DNA of 64,000 nucleotides from Lichtheimia corymbifera B2541 (lineage: Eukaryota; Mucoromycota; Mucoromycetes; Mucorales; Lichtheimiaceae), in contig JNEU01001027.1 in NCBI GenBank assembly GCA_000697475.1, forward strand, positions 42,306 to 106,305. The letters are read 5' to 3'. A program made the translations under genes and the position numbers. The notes beneath the pieces are model-generated. The model worked only from the letters and a program-made list of their open reading frames with translations. It ran no database searches and was not told the origin of the DNA. The stretch's first letter is position 1. Every line of letters starts with the position of its first letter. Positions 35,451 to 48,870 of this stretch are shown here, one piece after another.

Positions 35451-36780
35451 TCAATATATTGATTGAGACATGAATCGTGTAACTATATAAATATCCCGTT
35501 CTGCTGGAAGTTTTTTGTGTGTCCAAGGAGGCCATATAGCGACCCATTCTTCATTCAGGAACTTGTTTCGTGTACTGTCTGGCGCATGCATGTATGCGAA
35601 TGAAAATACACAGATAAACTGCTCATCCTCATTGCCTGGGTCGTAAGGTGGCAATTGCACGGGCTGTGAATAGCTTTCTTCGATAACGTCGTCTTGTTGC
35701 GTATTGCCTAATGTGTTGATGTTGTCTCTTTCTCGACGTAAAATATAGTTGATTTCATCCTGATTCAACCGCGCACATCGACCGAATAAGACACCGTGAT
35801 CCTTCCATGTTTGTACAATGCGAAAAAGCTGAGCTTCCTCGGATGAGACACATAACCGTGCAATCGATCCCTTGTTTACAACTAGTAGCAACATGTCCAT
35901 TTAATCATTCCAAACTCGATCCAAGCAGGATGTGAAAATAGACTTACCTTCTTCTCTCACTTGCCGTAACCACATGTCATGTTCCTTGCATGCTTGTATA
36001 ATGTCCTCCATTGCCTTGAAGCCCATACTTTGCCTAACAAGGAATTAGCACTACTGGTCTTGTCCTATGTATACAAAATTGACTTACTTTTTCAGCTTGA
36101 TGAAAGGTCTCAATGTCGTATGGGTATTCACTTCTTGTGATGGTGTTGGGGTAACGGTTTTGAAGGTGGGTGGTTCAGGCATATGGATAGGCTCATTTTG
36201 CACATGGAAGGATGGCTGTTGTTGTTCATTGTGGTCATTGTCCATAGCTTGTACTGGTGAAGGCCATGAGTCATCATCATCATCCACGACGTCGTCATCG
36301 ATGCTCAATATATCATCATGTCGATTTGGGCCAGATGGAATAGGCGAAGGTGATCGGGCGGTGCCTTTGGTGGGGTGCCACCTGTCAAGACCACTTAGGA
36401 TATTCTCGGTGGATGTCAATTGCGTTTGCTGCGAGTCTTCTACATCATCCTCCACAAAGGCCTTGCTCATAGTATACACCTCGCTTTCAGAAAATGACTG
36501 TATCGAATCGCTCTCCATTCTGCTGCCATCTCTTGACGAAAATGATGCATCAAAGTCCACATGGAGGTGCTCTTGTTTTGGATCCAGCCTCATTTCAGAC
36601 CAGTCGTTATCCTCCATGCTCTCGTCTTGGGTCAATGCAGTATCCTGATTCTGGTCATGGGCTCGTCTTGAAGTTGAAGGTCCCTGAAAATAGTTATTGT
36701 GGTTGTCAACAAAAGGTGTAACAGACAGGATGTGAGGTAGGTCTTACAGCTTTTGACTTGCACCAATCTGAGATATTCAT
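35451..36780 (-). CDS. Conserved-looking protein of unknown function
   Basis: Four exons (36748-36780, 36088-36683, 35948-36033, 35451-35881) join in phase to 1146 nt, 381 residues. Start MNISDWCKSKA is chosen because it alone splices in frame to the large second exon. Residues 12-210 are acidic and Ser/Pro-rich with DDDVVDDDDDSW, probably disordered. The C-terminal 170 residues are compact, with QSMGFKAMEDIIQACKEHD, then a stretch ending SIARLCVSSEEAQLFRIVQT and EEWVAIWPPWTHKKLP. I do not recognise the family. The layout (disordered acidic region, then a small folded domain with a hydrophobic WVAIWPPW motif) would fit a nuclear or DNA-repair adaptor, but that is speculation. Confidence 0.7.
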
Positions 36781-37128
36781 GATCTAAGAGAAAAAGAACC
36801 TGCATGTGCATAAATCTTCCAAGAGCCCCTCCGTCATCTGACAACTTATATAACCAAGAAGGTCGCACTTGCGAGAATATAAAGGTATTTGTCATGCATC
36901 AAAAGAGGGATCGTGATCACCATAGTAACATGACCGTTTTGTACGATAGATGAACAGGGGTTATGATTGCTGAGGCGTTGTTACTTTTGATCATGGTAAT
37001 TGAGCAGTCAAACAATGGGGTTCCCTTTTTTACTGTTTATGTCGTTGTGCTAATGCGTTTTAGGCCTATTAAAGCGACCCTCTGTTCCGGCGGCGCCTTT
37101 TTTTTCATTCTCTTTCCCTTCTGCAGCC

Positions 37129-39155
37129 ATGTACAACAACAAGGATATCGACGAGAACACGCATCTTTTGAGATTCAAACGGGATCAACCTTCTTTTACT
37201 ACTACGCCTACCTCTCGCCTACCTCATTCCGCCACCTTGCATGATGCCATTCAAGAGACCATATCCATCCTCGCACTTTCATGGCCTTTACTCATTACAT
37301 TTGTTGTTGGATATGGAATGAAACTAGTCGATGTCTGGTTTTTAGGCAGAATTGATACTGAAGGTAGGTAAACACCACCCACCCAACCACCATTCGTGAT
37401 AGCACAAAGATATTAACCCCTCAATACATCAGTCATGGCAGTGGTCAGTCTTAGTAATCTCTGGTGTACTGTGGGTGGATTCGCAATGGGTAATGGGCTT
37501 TTGACTGGTAAGCACACGCGATTCATAGTAACACACAGAGAGGCGGAAAATGGGGTATCACACGCGTCGGGACTAACTCATGCATTGATGACAGCCATCG
37601 ATACCCTGGTTGCCCAAGCGTTCACTGCAGCCACCAACTCGACGACCCTGGGCATCATTTTGCAACGTGGTTTACTCATCATGGCATGTGTTGCCGCACC
37701 CATCAGTATCCTATGGCAAGTACTACTACATGACAACAACAACGACTAGTAGATTTTAAATTCTCACATGTAAAATGATGATGATGATTGTATGCAGGAT
37801 GTTTGCCGAACCCATTCTTGTAAGCATTGGCCAGGAACCTGATCTTGCTCATCTTGCACAAAAGTACATTTATTTCTGCATCCCCTTTGTCTACATGGTA
37901 TTCGTGTCAACCGCTGTACGCAAATTTTTACAGAGCCTTGGTAAGCTACCACCCTCGTGTAACTTTACAAGGGTCCCTTTTTCATTTCCTAACTGTTTCA
38001 TTGACATGACACAGGCAAAATGCGCGTGACCATGTTTATGTGCGTGTCGTTGTTTCCACTCAATTACCTATCCAATCTGGTTTGGCTAAAGTATATGCAT
38101 CTTGGTTATGTCGGTGCCGCTATGCATTTTGCCACCTTCCATACCATGGTGTTTGTTGTCTATATGACTTTTCTTCTGGGGGGTACCAAGTTTGTCCGTT
38201 CCTATTGGCCTGGCTGGTCACAACAAGCGTTGCACCACTGGAAACCTTTTCTGAAACTCGGTTCGTATGAATTATTTGTTATATACATGTACCACCATGT
38301 CTCATTGCATGTCATCATCCAGGCATCCCAGGAATGCTAAGTGTGGCAACCGATTGGGCATTTGAAGTGTGTGCTCTATTGTCAGGTAATAATAGGATAG
38401 GATCATGTTTATGACACAGCAGCATCTCACGTAATATACAACACCAGGTACCTTGGGGAAAACAAGTCTAGCAGGTCAATCCATCGTCCTCACGATTAAT
38501 TCCCTTCTTTTAATGATACCAAGGTAACCATGATTCAATCTTGATTCAAACGAGGAACGTAGTATCACTAATGATGTATATTAGTGCTTTATCCAATGCC
38601 GTACTGGTACGTGCTGGTCATCACCTTGGAGCAGGAAGATCAGAGCAAATCCGGATGTGCTTTTTGCTATCGACCCTGTTTGGCACATTATTATCCTTGA
38701 TCAATGCCATTGGCATGTATACCTTTCGCGGTTGGATTTCCAGTCACTTTGTCATTGATCCAGAGGTGGTACAAGCAGCTGTGGATCTGTTCCCAGTAGC
38801 TGCATGCTGTCACTTTTTCGCTGGTGTCAGTGCCATCTTTTCCGCCATGCTCACTGCCCTCGGCAAGCAACCCGTAGTCGCTTCTTTTAACCTTGGGTCC
38901 TATTATGCCATTGGTATGCCGTTTGGTCTATGGATCACTTATACCTATGATTGGGGTTTGGAAGGGATCTGGTCTGGTGTAGCCGTGGCTGGTATTATCA
39001 AATGCATCGGTGAAGGTGCAATGCTCCTTTATTACGTGGATTGGGAGGACGAGTGCCAAAAAGTCGGGCGTGTTATTGGAAATCAAGATATCGCTACTAT
39101 TTCACCTACTTTAAAAGCCATTCCCATTACCAAAAACTCCAATGATACCCTATAG
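37129..39155 (+). CDS. MATE-family multidrug/toxin efflux transporter
   Basis: The start at 37129 lies directly after a pyrimidine-rich leader. An N-terminal cytosolic stretch of about 45 residues precedes a series of hydrophobic helices, with family blocks WPLLITFVVGYGMKLVDVWF, AIDTLVAQAFTA, VYMVFVSTAVRKFLQSLGKM and SNAVLVRAGHHLGAGRSEQ. The duplicated half-repeat (LDTLxxQAxG in half one, VRxGxxLGAG in half two) is characteristic of MATE H+/Na+ antiporters. About seven short introns are needed and the last exon begins near 38541. It probably acts in the plasma or vacuolar membrane. Substrate unknown. Confidence 0.88.
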
Positions 39156-39420
39156 AAGAAGAGCATCATGTATTGTTTCTTTTTGTGTATATTGTATAAA
39201 GCTGCAAATCATTTGTGTTATCCTTTACTATTCGATGTTTTTAAAAAGGACTAATCTTTAACGTAATGAAGGCAGTTGTATTCTAGGTACAGTTGGCACG
39301 TGATTTTACGTGTGGGGCGATGGATGGCTCCACCTCGACCATGCTGAGTTCATTGGACGAATTATCATTGCGACGTTGTTGGCATTTGCAGAGCGCGTTT
39401 GCTTCCCTTCATCTTTTGCA

Positions 39421-40138
39421 ATGGCACATCCAGGACGCCTGGCATCACTCTCCTTGCTCATTAGTAGCTTGTTGCTGCTATTTCTATTCCCATCCACGGC
39501 CAACGCCACTGCATTGACGTATAATGTTCACGCCAACGAGAAAGCTTGCTTCTACTTGTGGTCGGATGTCCCTGGCAAGAAGGTCGGATTCTACTTTGCT
39601 GTAAGTTACCCTACATGTAAAAGCCATACTACAAGCGCTGATATTGACTTTTGAACGATAGGTACAATCGGGTGGTTCATTTGATATCGATTTCACCGTG
39701 CAGGATCCACGAGAAAAGATGATTTTGGAAGGACAAAAGGAGCGTCAAGGCGACTATGTGTTTACAGCCAACTATGTGGGCGAATACGCGTTCTGTTTCT
39801 CGAATGATATGTCTACGTTTGCTGAAAAGTTGGTGGACTTTGAGATTACATTGGAATATGAAGTGCGTCCCAACTATCAAAAAGAATCCTCCCAGCAACC
39901 CGAATCGCTCAGCAAGATGGATGAATCGCTCTTCCGTATCTCTGGTTCACTCACCAACATTGCTCGTACTCAAAAGTATTTCCGCACAAGAGAGAATCGC
40001 AATTCCAGCACCGTTGCATCCACTGAAAGCCGCATCTTTTGGTTCGCTTTGCTCTCCAGCACAGCTATCGTCGTCATGGCCGGCCTTCAAGTATTTGTTG
40101 TCAGGAGTTTCTTCAACGTTAAGAAGGGTGGTGTATAA
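39421..40138 (+). CDS. p24 family cargo receptor (emp24/gp25L)
   Basis: Two exons (39421-39600, 39662-40138) give 218 residues. A signal peptide (LLISSLLLLFLFPSTANA) precedes a GOLD domain: the family motif FYF-VQSGGSFDIDF spans the intron, and YAFCFSNDMSTFAEK gives the conserved Cys pair partner with KACFYLW. A coiled stretch follows, then a single C-terminal transmembrane helix (FWFALLSSTAIVVMAGLQVF) and the tail RSFFNVKKGGV, with the FF and KK sorting determinants for COPII and COPI. It cycles between ER and Golgi in vesicle traffic. ATGs further upstream are in frame, but the one at 39421 directly precedes the signal peptide. Confidence 0.9.
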
Positions 40139-40387
40139 TATTAATAAATTTGGATATCCCGCTCAGTATTATATCGTGTCGGTGGATGGCAGGGTTAATC
40201 AGGGTAACCATAGCAATGAAAACAGTAGATTGATCTAGTATTAGTGCTCAAAGAATAAACTTGTATCTTTTAACATCATAAACACGGACGGGTATCACGG
40301 GTTTCCATGGAGACGCGTAGCAAGGAGCCAGTAGACCCAGCTACGTACATAACTCCTCTCTCTCTCTTCCTATTCCCATTCGTACTC

Positions 40388-40733
40388 ATGCCAAGCTCAT
40401 CGTCCTCATCGTCCACCCAAGGCAGACTCCCACTCGGATCCAAAAAAGCTGCTGCTGCCGTGAGCACTTGGGTTGTCTTCAAGTTGCTTGCATTTACTAT
40501 TGCCATGTTTGCTCTTCCAATCGGCACCTATTATGCAACACTCGAACTTACCTTCAACGGTTGTATCGACACTATATCATTTATTTGAGGGATTACTGAC
40601 AATGGCATATTTGACTATAGGAAATGGGACCTATGCAGCAGGAGCAGCGGCAGCCATGGTTAATGTAGTAGCACTTGCATATATTATGGCAGCATCACTC
40701 GAGGATAAATCTGAAAAACCAAAGAAGGAATAA
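40388..40733 (+). CDS. VMA21: V-ATPase assembly factor Vma21
   Basis: Two exons (40388-40559, 40621-40733) give 94 residues, the family size. Two transmembrane helices: VVFKLLAFTIAMFALPIGTY, with the family LPIGTYY motif, and AAAAMVNVVALAYIMAAS. The C-terminal KPKKE fits the KxKxx ER-retrieval signal expected for Vma21, which escorts the V0 rotor sector from the ER. An upstream in-frame ATG (40307) would add 27 residues; I prefer 40388 because the family is short. The stop lies 57 bp from the stop of the converging succinyl-CoA ligase gene, so the 3' ends probably overlap. Confidence 0.88.
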
Positions 40734-40790
40734 ACGTTTATTGTATATATACAACTATAACAATCCGGCTGTTGTCATTTCCTAAGGGGG

Positions 40791-42123
40791 TCACATGTTA
40801 ATGGAAGACCACAAAGCATGACGATTACTACTTGCCTGCTGTAAAGCGATTCCTACTTGGGGTAGGGCATTGACAACAACGACACCAGCATCTCTTAATG
40901 CCTTGATCTTATCGGGAGCATTCCCTTTGCCCAAAGATGATACAATGGCGCCAGCATGACCTATGATTTCATCCCCCATGTCAATATTTTATACACCAAG
41001 GATCATATATCAACTTACCCATGCGTCGATCAGGAGGTGCAGTTACACCAGCAATGAACGAGACAACAGGTTTTGGATTCTCTTGTGAAAAGTTATATTG
41101 CTTGAGGAATTCAGCGGCATCTTCTTCACCGGAGCCTCCAATCTCTCCAATCATCACAATGCCTATATCATCACATACACTATTATTATTACCATCACCA
41201 TTCCATATAAAACGCCATTACATACCATCCGTTGTCTCATCATCCAAAAAGATCTTGAGTGCATCAACAAAGCTAGTACCATTAATGGGATCACCACCAA
41301 CGCCCACACAGAGCGATTGACCAATACCAAGCTTTGTAAGTTGTTGTACAGCCTCATAGGATAATGTGCCTGACCGAGAGACAACGCCAACGCGACCGGG
41401 TGTGTAGATACGATTGGGCATAATGCCAATCTTGCATTGACCAACAGGAGATACGATACCAGGTGAATTGGGACCTACCAAGCGTGATTTGTCTTGACTT
41501 TCTAGAGCAGCTCTAACGCGTGCCATGTCGAGAAAAGGGATTCCTTCAGTGACTGAAACAATAAGGGGGATCTCAGCTTCGATTGCTTCCAGAAAGGCAT
41601 CTGCTGCACCAGCTAATGGCACATACACGACCGTTGCATCAGGTTGGATCTTTTCAGCCGCCTATGTACATATCTTCACCATCAGCTTACATCCTTTGTT
41701 CTCCTTATCTCCATATGTATTACCTCTCGAACAGATCCAAACACCGGTTGCTCAAGATGTACTTGACCTGCTTTACGTGCAGAAACGCTACCAACAAACC
41801 GAGTTCCGAATTTGATAGCTTCTTGCATTTGTGCTGTGCCCTTCACATGAAATCAGCTACTTCGCATCATCATATGACATGTAATATATATACCTGTTTA
41901 CCAGTACCCTGACAGATAACTTTTGTGTGTACACCAATTCTAAGGTTTTGAATGGTGTATTCATATCCGGGGTTGATGGTGAATCGATTTCGGCATGCAG
42001 CTGAAGCGAAATGGGGGATGATATCAATAACGTCTTCATTGTGTATAGAAAGGACATACTTGCTGCTGCACTCGTTGCTCGCATTACTGCTGCTGCTGCT
42101 GACTTGCTCGAGGAACCAACCAT
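40791..42123 (-). CDS. LSC1: Succinyl-CoA ligase alpha subunit, mitochondrial
   Basis: Multi-exon gene; start [20 protein letters not shown] at 42123 is a mitochondrial-type leader. CoA-binding and catalytic blocks are present in order: [79 protein letters not shown] and [12 protein letters not shown], the last with the phosphorylated His and assembled across an intron with donor GTAAGT. The enzyme makes ATP or GTP in the Krebs cycle with a beta subunit that is not in this window. The last 12 residues ([12 protein letters not shown]) are unlike other family members and may result from drift of the stop. Confidence 0.92.
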
Positions 42124-42622
42124 TGGATACGTATATGTGAGTAGTCTAAACGCTGATATAGGAAATGTGAAATAAAAAAAAAAAAGCTATGCAAGACGAA
42201 GAAAGAGGCACGGCTACTTACTGCTTTTATACCAAACAGGCATAAGATTTTGCCTCATTCGTAATCAGCGCTCACTTTCAGTGATGCGTGTGAACGCCGC
42301 ACGCAACAACACTGTGCCAGTGGCTTTCAAGTGAATTTATTATATCCTATACAGTCATCGTCGCATTATGATCTAGCTTGTATACATGATTTGATCATCC
42401 TGTCAACGAGAATAGTAGACTTTTCTAGTTTTATTGAAAACGCATATACATTGAGGCCACCACTGAATGGAAGCAAGTTTTCCCGACGACCATGGCCTGA
42501 TTTGATTGCATGAGAAAGTCAACAATGTACGACCTGGGTCCATTGTATTTATCTAGTTGATATTCATTGTTATATAAAATGGGTAATGATAAATTTTATG
42601 CATTTGGATGATGATGCTATAT

Positions 42623-44478
<1,856 letters not shown>

Positions 44479-44834
44479 GGTAGAAAGAGTAAAGAAGAAA
44501 GGGAAGCAAAACCAACAACGGGATTGTGGGAAAATTTTGGCTGGTTTTGAATGAGCGGACGTGTCTCAACCATTGACCCATTTACAACACCACGCCACAA
44601 GTGTCACTCTAATCCACGTGTGTGCGTACCCGCCGTATTGTAGAATCATATCCAAATAAGGTTTTTTCTTTCTCTTTTATAATAAAGCTTATGCTACATT
44701 TGCATGAAATACACCCACCTACTCATGATCCCCATCATTTTACCATGATCCACTATTTTCCCAATCGTCGTATCTTTTAAAACAAACGTGTTTTTTTTAT
44801 TACGGAACCATGCGCGCACACAGCAATGACACAC

Positions 44835-45602
44835 TTAGTAACCAAGAGCAGCGAGGGAGGCGTTGATATCCTTGACAGCATCGGCCTTGGAAGCAATAGC
44901 CTTCTTCTCAATGGCAGCAAGGGCAACCTTACGCTCGTGGTAAGCAGCAGCCTTAGCCTTACGCTTGTCTTCGAGCTTGGCAACGACATCTTGGTACTTC
45001 CAGCCGTATTCCTTGGAGATACGGGCAAGAGTGGTGTACTTGCGACCAGGCTTCAAACGTTGAACACGAAGGGCATCAGGGATCACCATACGCTTGACCT
45101 TGTCATAAGGAGCGGGAACACCTTCGAAAAGCTTGATACGATCCAAAGCAGCAGCACCACGGGCAGTCTTGTGAGGAATCATACCACGAACAGACTTGTA
45201 CAAGATGCGAGAAGGAGCACGGAAATGGAAAGGACCACCACGACGAGGGTTGACACGGTTCTGCTTGTGCAAGTAAGAGTGGTACTTGACTATATAAGAT
45301 ATATATATATAACGTTGATCAGCTTTTTTTTGTATTCTCGTCTCGTGTGGTGATAGTGATAATGATGATGGTGATAACACATACGCTTGTTGCGGAAGAA
45401 CTCGCCAGAAACGTTCAACTCCTCGCAGCGGACAACAACGACCTTTTGGCCGCTAAGAGCCTGCTTGGCGATGATGGAAGAAAGACGGCCGAGAAGATGA
45501 CCCTTGCCATCAATGACAACAACCTGACACGACATGTCAGTATACACATTACTCGTAATAGAAGACGATGGTTGTGATAGGAACCTTTTCGAAAGTGGAC
45601 AT
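44835..45602 (-). CDS. RPL16: Large-subunit ribosomal protein uL13 (Rpl16/L13a)
   Basis: Three exons. The first encodes only MSTFEK, the second [20 protein letters not shown] to [10 protein letters not shown], and the third the remainder with [40 protein letters not shown] and the end NASLAALGY. About 200 residues, the family size. The first intron has a weak donor (GTTCCT), but the second exon is in phase and continues the family sequence. The short first coding exon parallels eL38 and uL22 in this window. Confidence 0.95.
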
Positions 45603-46839
45603 TGCGCTACGATGGGAAACGAGAAGAGAGAGAACTTCCACTACTGCCACTGCTGCAAAAATTCTTCATTCAACCGTGGCTTAGCTTCAGCGGAGACTTG
45701 CCCAAGGTGAACAGCCAACCTACTGCTATTGCTGCTACTGCAGTAATATGGACATCCTCCGTTTATGTAGTTGGTATTTAAAAATCTTGCCGATATCGAC
45801 CATACCTTGTATTAGCTATGCCACGTTGAATAAAGAAAGCTTTCATTATGTCATGCGACAATGGACCATATCTTATTTTAAGAAGCTAAAGAGAATGATG
45901 CCTCTGTACATGGCAATTAATCTGTAGTTGTAGCCTCAGCATTGTCCATCCATCCATAGCCTGGAGACTAAGAATGATATCGATGTATCCAAAAGTCGTA
46001 TGCATTTTACTGCCCTACTCATTGAAAGCGCCTACCGACTCTCCTAAGCAGATACGTATAGCAATGATATTTGCAATGTCATCCATGGCTGCCAATTTGA
46101 TCATGCATATAGATTCAGGTCTCTCTTTTTGACAAGCAAGCTGCATTGCCTGCTTCCAAATACATTACAATGGATGATGGCATGTTGTTCCTTGCACCAT
46201 CCAAAAGGCAAAGATCATGAATTAAGTATATGCCATCTACATCCCTTGCCCTCTCAGCAAACCATATCATTACTATATCCACCAGCCGTAGCTAGTAGTG
46301 TAACTATCCGTGGTTGCTCTAATCGCTAGGAATGGAAATACATGAATGGGGGATCAGTAACAATAATAATGCTATGCATTCACTACGACTTGCTTTGGAT
46401 GCAATGATAAAGGGTCGCCTTCTTCATCATAGATTAATCATTGTCTTTGTTCATCAGATGATGATGACGATGAGCGTGGAGGATCTGATTGCCATGGGAA
46501 ACTAAGATCATATCGCATAAGCCATGATTTATCGGCCATGCAGAAAACAAGGGGGACGCTATCAACCAATAAGCACCGACACTGATATGAATGTTTGAAC
46601 GCACGGTTGCAGATCTTGATGTGGATGGAGTTTGCACATGCCTTGTGCAACTCAACGCAATGATAACTCCAAGCGCTGTAACGACCGAATTCTTCTTTTG
46701 ATGTCTTCTTTGAATGATGACTGGGATTATGTTCATAACTTGCAGTATAATATATCCGAGACTAACATGAAATCAATGTATCCGGCATATCAAAAGAGGA
46801 AGAGGGTGGTATAAGAAACCTGCTTTTGGGATTTGGGGG
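45603..46839. other. Intergenic, no gene seen
   Basis: AT-rich spacer between divergently transcribed uL13 and the phytochelatin-synthase-like gene. Frames of 60-100 codons on both strands show no domain motif. Two further ATCWGAT cores occur at about 46454 and 46484, some 360-390 bp upstream of the dense cluster described separately. Confidence 0.55.
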
Positions 46840-46980
46840 GAGAAGTATCTGATAAACTAGGCAAGCCGCTTCCCCCCGCATCAGATATCTGATGGGGGGA
46901 TCTGATGGCTGTGCTTTAATCAGATTGGGCAGCAGTGTGTATCTGATATTGACATTCTCCTCCTCCCCTTTATATATATC
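46840..46980 (+). promoter_or_regulatory. Cluster of iron-GATA-type sites in the promoter of the phytochelatin-synthase-like gene
   Basis: Six ATCWGAT cores lie in 46847-46949. ATCTGATAA at 46847-46855 matches the full ATCWGATAA consensus of the fungal iron-sensing GATA repressors (Fep1/SreA/SRE family). ATCAGATATCTGAT at 46880-46893 is a perfect palindrome holding two sites. ATCTGATGG is at 46900, ATCAGATTG at 46919 and ATCTGATAT at 46941. A TATA-like TTTATATATAT follows at about 46970, and the start codon is at 47045. G-rich runs (GGGGGG) flank the palindrome. Binding by such a factor is inferred from motif only. Confidence 0.75.
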
Positions 46981-47044
46981 GAGGTGATCAAATGTCCTTT
47001 TTTTGCATTATTCTCTCTTGACTCCATTAAACAACAACAACAAT

Positions 47045-48105
47045 ATGAGCTTCACTTTGCCACTTTACCGAAAAGCTATCACTGCCAGCATCGCTGCTGC
47101 ACAATCCATGCCATCACGTTGTCGACGTACTGCTACAATGGCTACAGCACGAACCGTTTCTACGCCAAACACCGTTACCGACGACATGTTCCCCATTCAT
47201 ATGCGTCCAAAGTCTCCAAGCAAGCTTGTCAATTTTACATCTCATGAAGGAAAGCGATTATTTCGTGGTGCTATGGATCAGGGCCATACTGAAAGCTTTT
47301 TCAAGCTCATGGGCAATTTTTCTACACAATCATCACCCATGTTGGGAGGTGTTAGTTCATGTAAGTAGTCATTAAAAGGAAAAAGCAAATCTGAATTCTA
47401 ACATGATGTTTAGTGGCAATGGCACTCAATGCACTTGAAATCGATCCCAAGCGGCGTTGGAAAGGAAATTGGCGATGGTATTCAGGTAAGCAACACATTT
47501 GTGTCACCTGAGTGTGAACATGTTGCAGATGCTTATACATGATGTGTTTTATAGATGAACTCCTTGAAACATGTTCAAGCAAAGAAGAGGTTCTCTTGAG
47601 AGGCATGTCGTTTGATGAATTCAGCTGCTTGGCAAAGTCGCACTGCCATGTAGAAGCACGACGAGCTCGATTTACCCGATATCAACAATTTCTCAATGAT
47701 TTGGAAGCCATCACTGCCAACAATAGCCGTCAAGTGATGGTAATTAGCTATTCTCGGTCTCGTATTGGACAAATGGGACAACAAGGGGGTCATTTCAGTC
47801 CTATTGGTGGATATAACAAGGAAGAGAATATGGTGTTGATCATGGATGTTGCCCGTGGACAATATCCTAGCGTGTGGGTCGATGCCGAATTGCTGTTTCA
47901 ATCCATGCAAGAGCGAGAATTGGACATGCTCGGTAAAAGCCGTGGCTATTTTCTGCTACAAGCACCACAACATCAAGCATCAATGATGATGGATCGATCA
48001 CCCAACAAGTGCAGCGGATGCTCAAGACAATGCAGCAAGCGATTTCAAATGCCTACAACGACCGCAGCAGCAACAGCAGCAGCAGCAGCAACAGCGGCGC
48101 ACTAA
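47045..48105 (+). CDS. Phytochelatin-synthase-like protein lacking the catalytic cysteine
   Basis: Three exons (47045-47360, 47414-47485, 47555-48105) join to 939 nt, 312 residues. The papain-like synthase domain is clear: LVNFTSHEGKRLFRGAMDQG, FFKLMGNFSTQSSP, LAMALNALEIDPKRRWKGNW, GMSFDEFSCLAKSH, GGHFSPIGGYNKEENMVLIM and SRGYFLL. Active enzymes have Glu/Ser-Pro-x-x-Cys-Gly at the nucleophile; here the text is SPMLGGV, so Gly101 stands in that place (codon GGA, 47345-47347). His209 and Asp227 of the triad remain, at the same 18-residue spacing as in the plant enzyme. The N-terminus (about 45 residues, Arg/Ser/Ala-rich, no acids) looks like a mitochondrial leader. The tail carries CSGCSRQC, then an Ala/Thr run from a CAG microsatellite. 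Function: probably not a phytochelatin maker. Confidence 0.88.
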
Positions 48106-48664
48106 CTTGGCATCCCCTTGGATGTACTATGTCCCCTTGATACCACCACCACCACCTAGTTCCCATCATCATCATCATCCTCATACCATTGTGCATAACC
48201 TCATAATCATTGCTTTGTAACAAATACCACCAAGACCTTCTTGCATTTATTACTATTACTTGTAAATATATAATCATTTCATTTGAGATATAGTATGAGG
48301 GGAATGAATGAATAACATGGGTTGCTGTTGTTGTTGTTGGGGGGAAGGAAGGCAATGGATGGGGATGGAAAGAGGGGATAATAGATTTCAGCATGGGGGA
48401 TGGGATGTGGTTACCAAGCTAGAGTAGAATTTTTCCACGCACGCACGCTGTTTGGTGCAAAAGTCTCTGTCTCCGAAGTGACTCACCTTTTTCCGGGTTG
48501 TTTGCCGAGCTGTGCTGCGGTTTGTCTTCTTTTTCGCCCAAAACGCACACTTTTTTTTTTTCCTCCTCCTCCACTCTTCACACACTCACACACACTCTCA
48601 CACCAAAGCACCTCTTTTTTTCTTTCCTCTTTTTTGCATCCTTTTCATTCTTTTTTGTATATAC

Positions 48665-48702
<38 letters not shown>

Positions 48703-48870
48703 TCCCAGTTGCGTCTTTCTCAGCAGTCGCCATACTTGTACACTAGAATCTCGTAACAAGATCCTCCACGTATACACACATTTATTATACTCTCTCTCTC
48801 TCTCTCTCTCTTTTCCATTTCTTCATTGCAAGCATTGACGACTGCCATTCACCATCCCTTAACAACAACA
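48106..48870. repeat. Polypyrimidine leader with CT microsatellites before the Q/H-rich gene
   Basis: From about 48550 to 48830 the plus strand is almost wholly C and T, with two pure CT runs (about 48671-48698 and 48790-48810) and T and CA runs. It leads directly to the start codon at 48871 (ACAACAACAATGG, a good context) and is probably a 5' untranslated leader or core promoter. The part at 48106-48450 holds the 3' region of the preceding gene. No other gene was seen. Confidence 0.6.
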
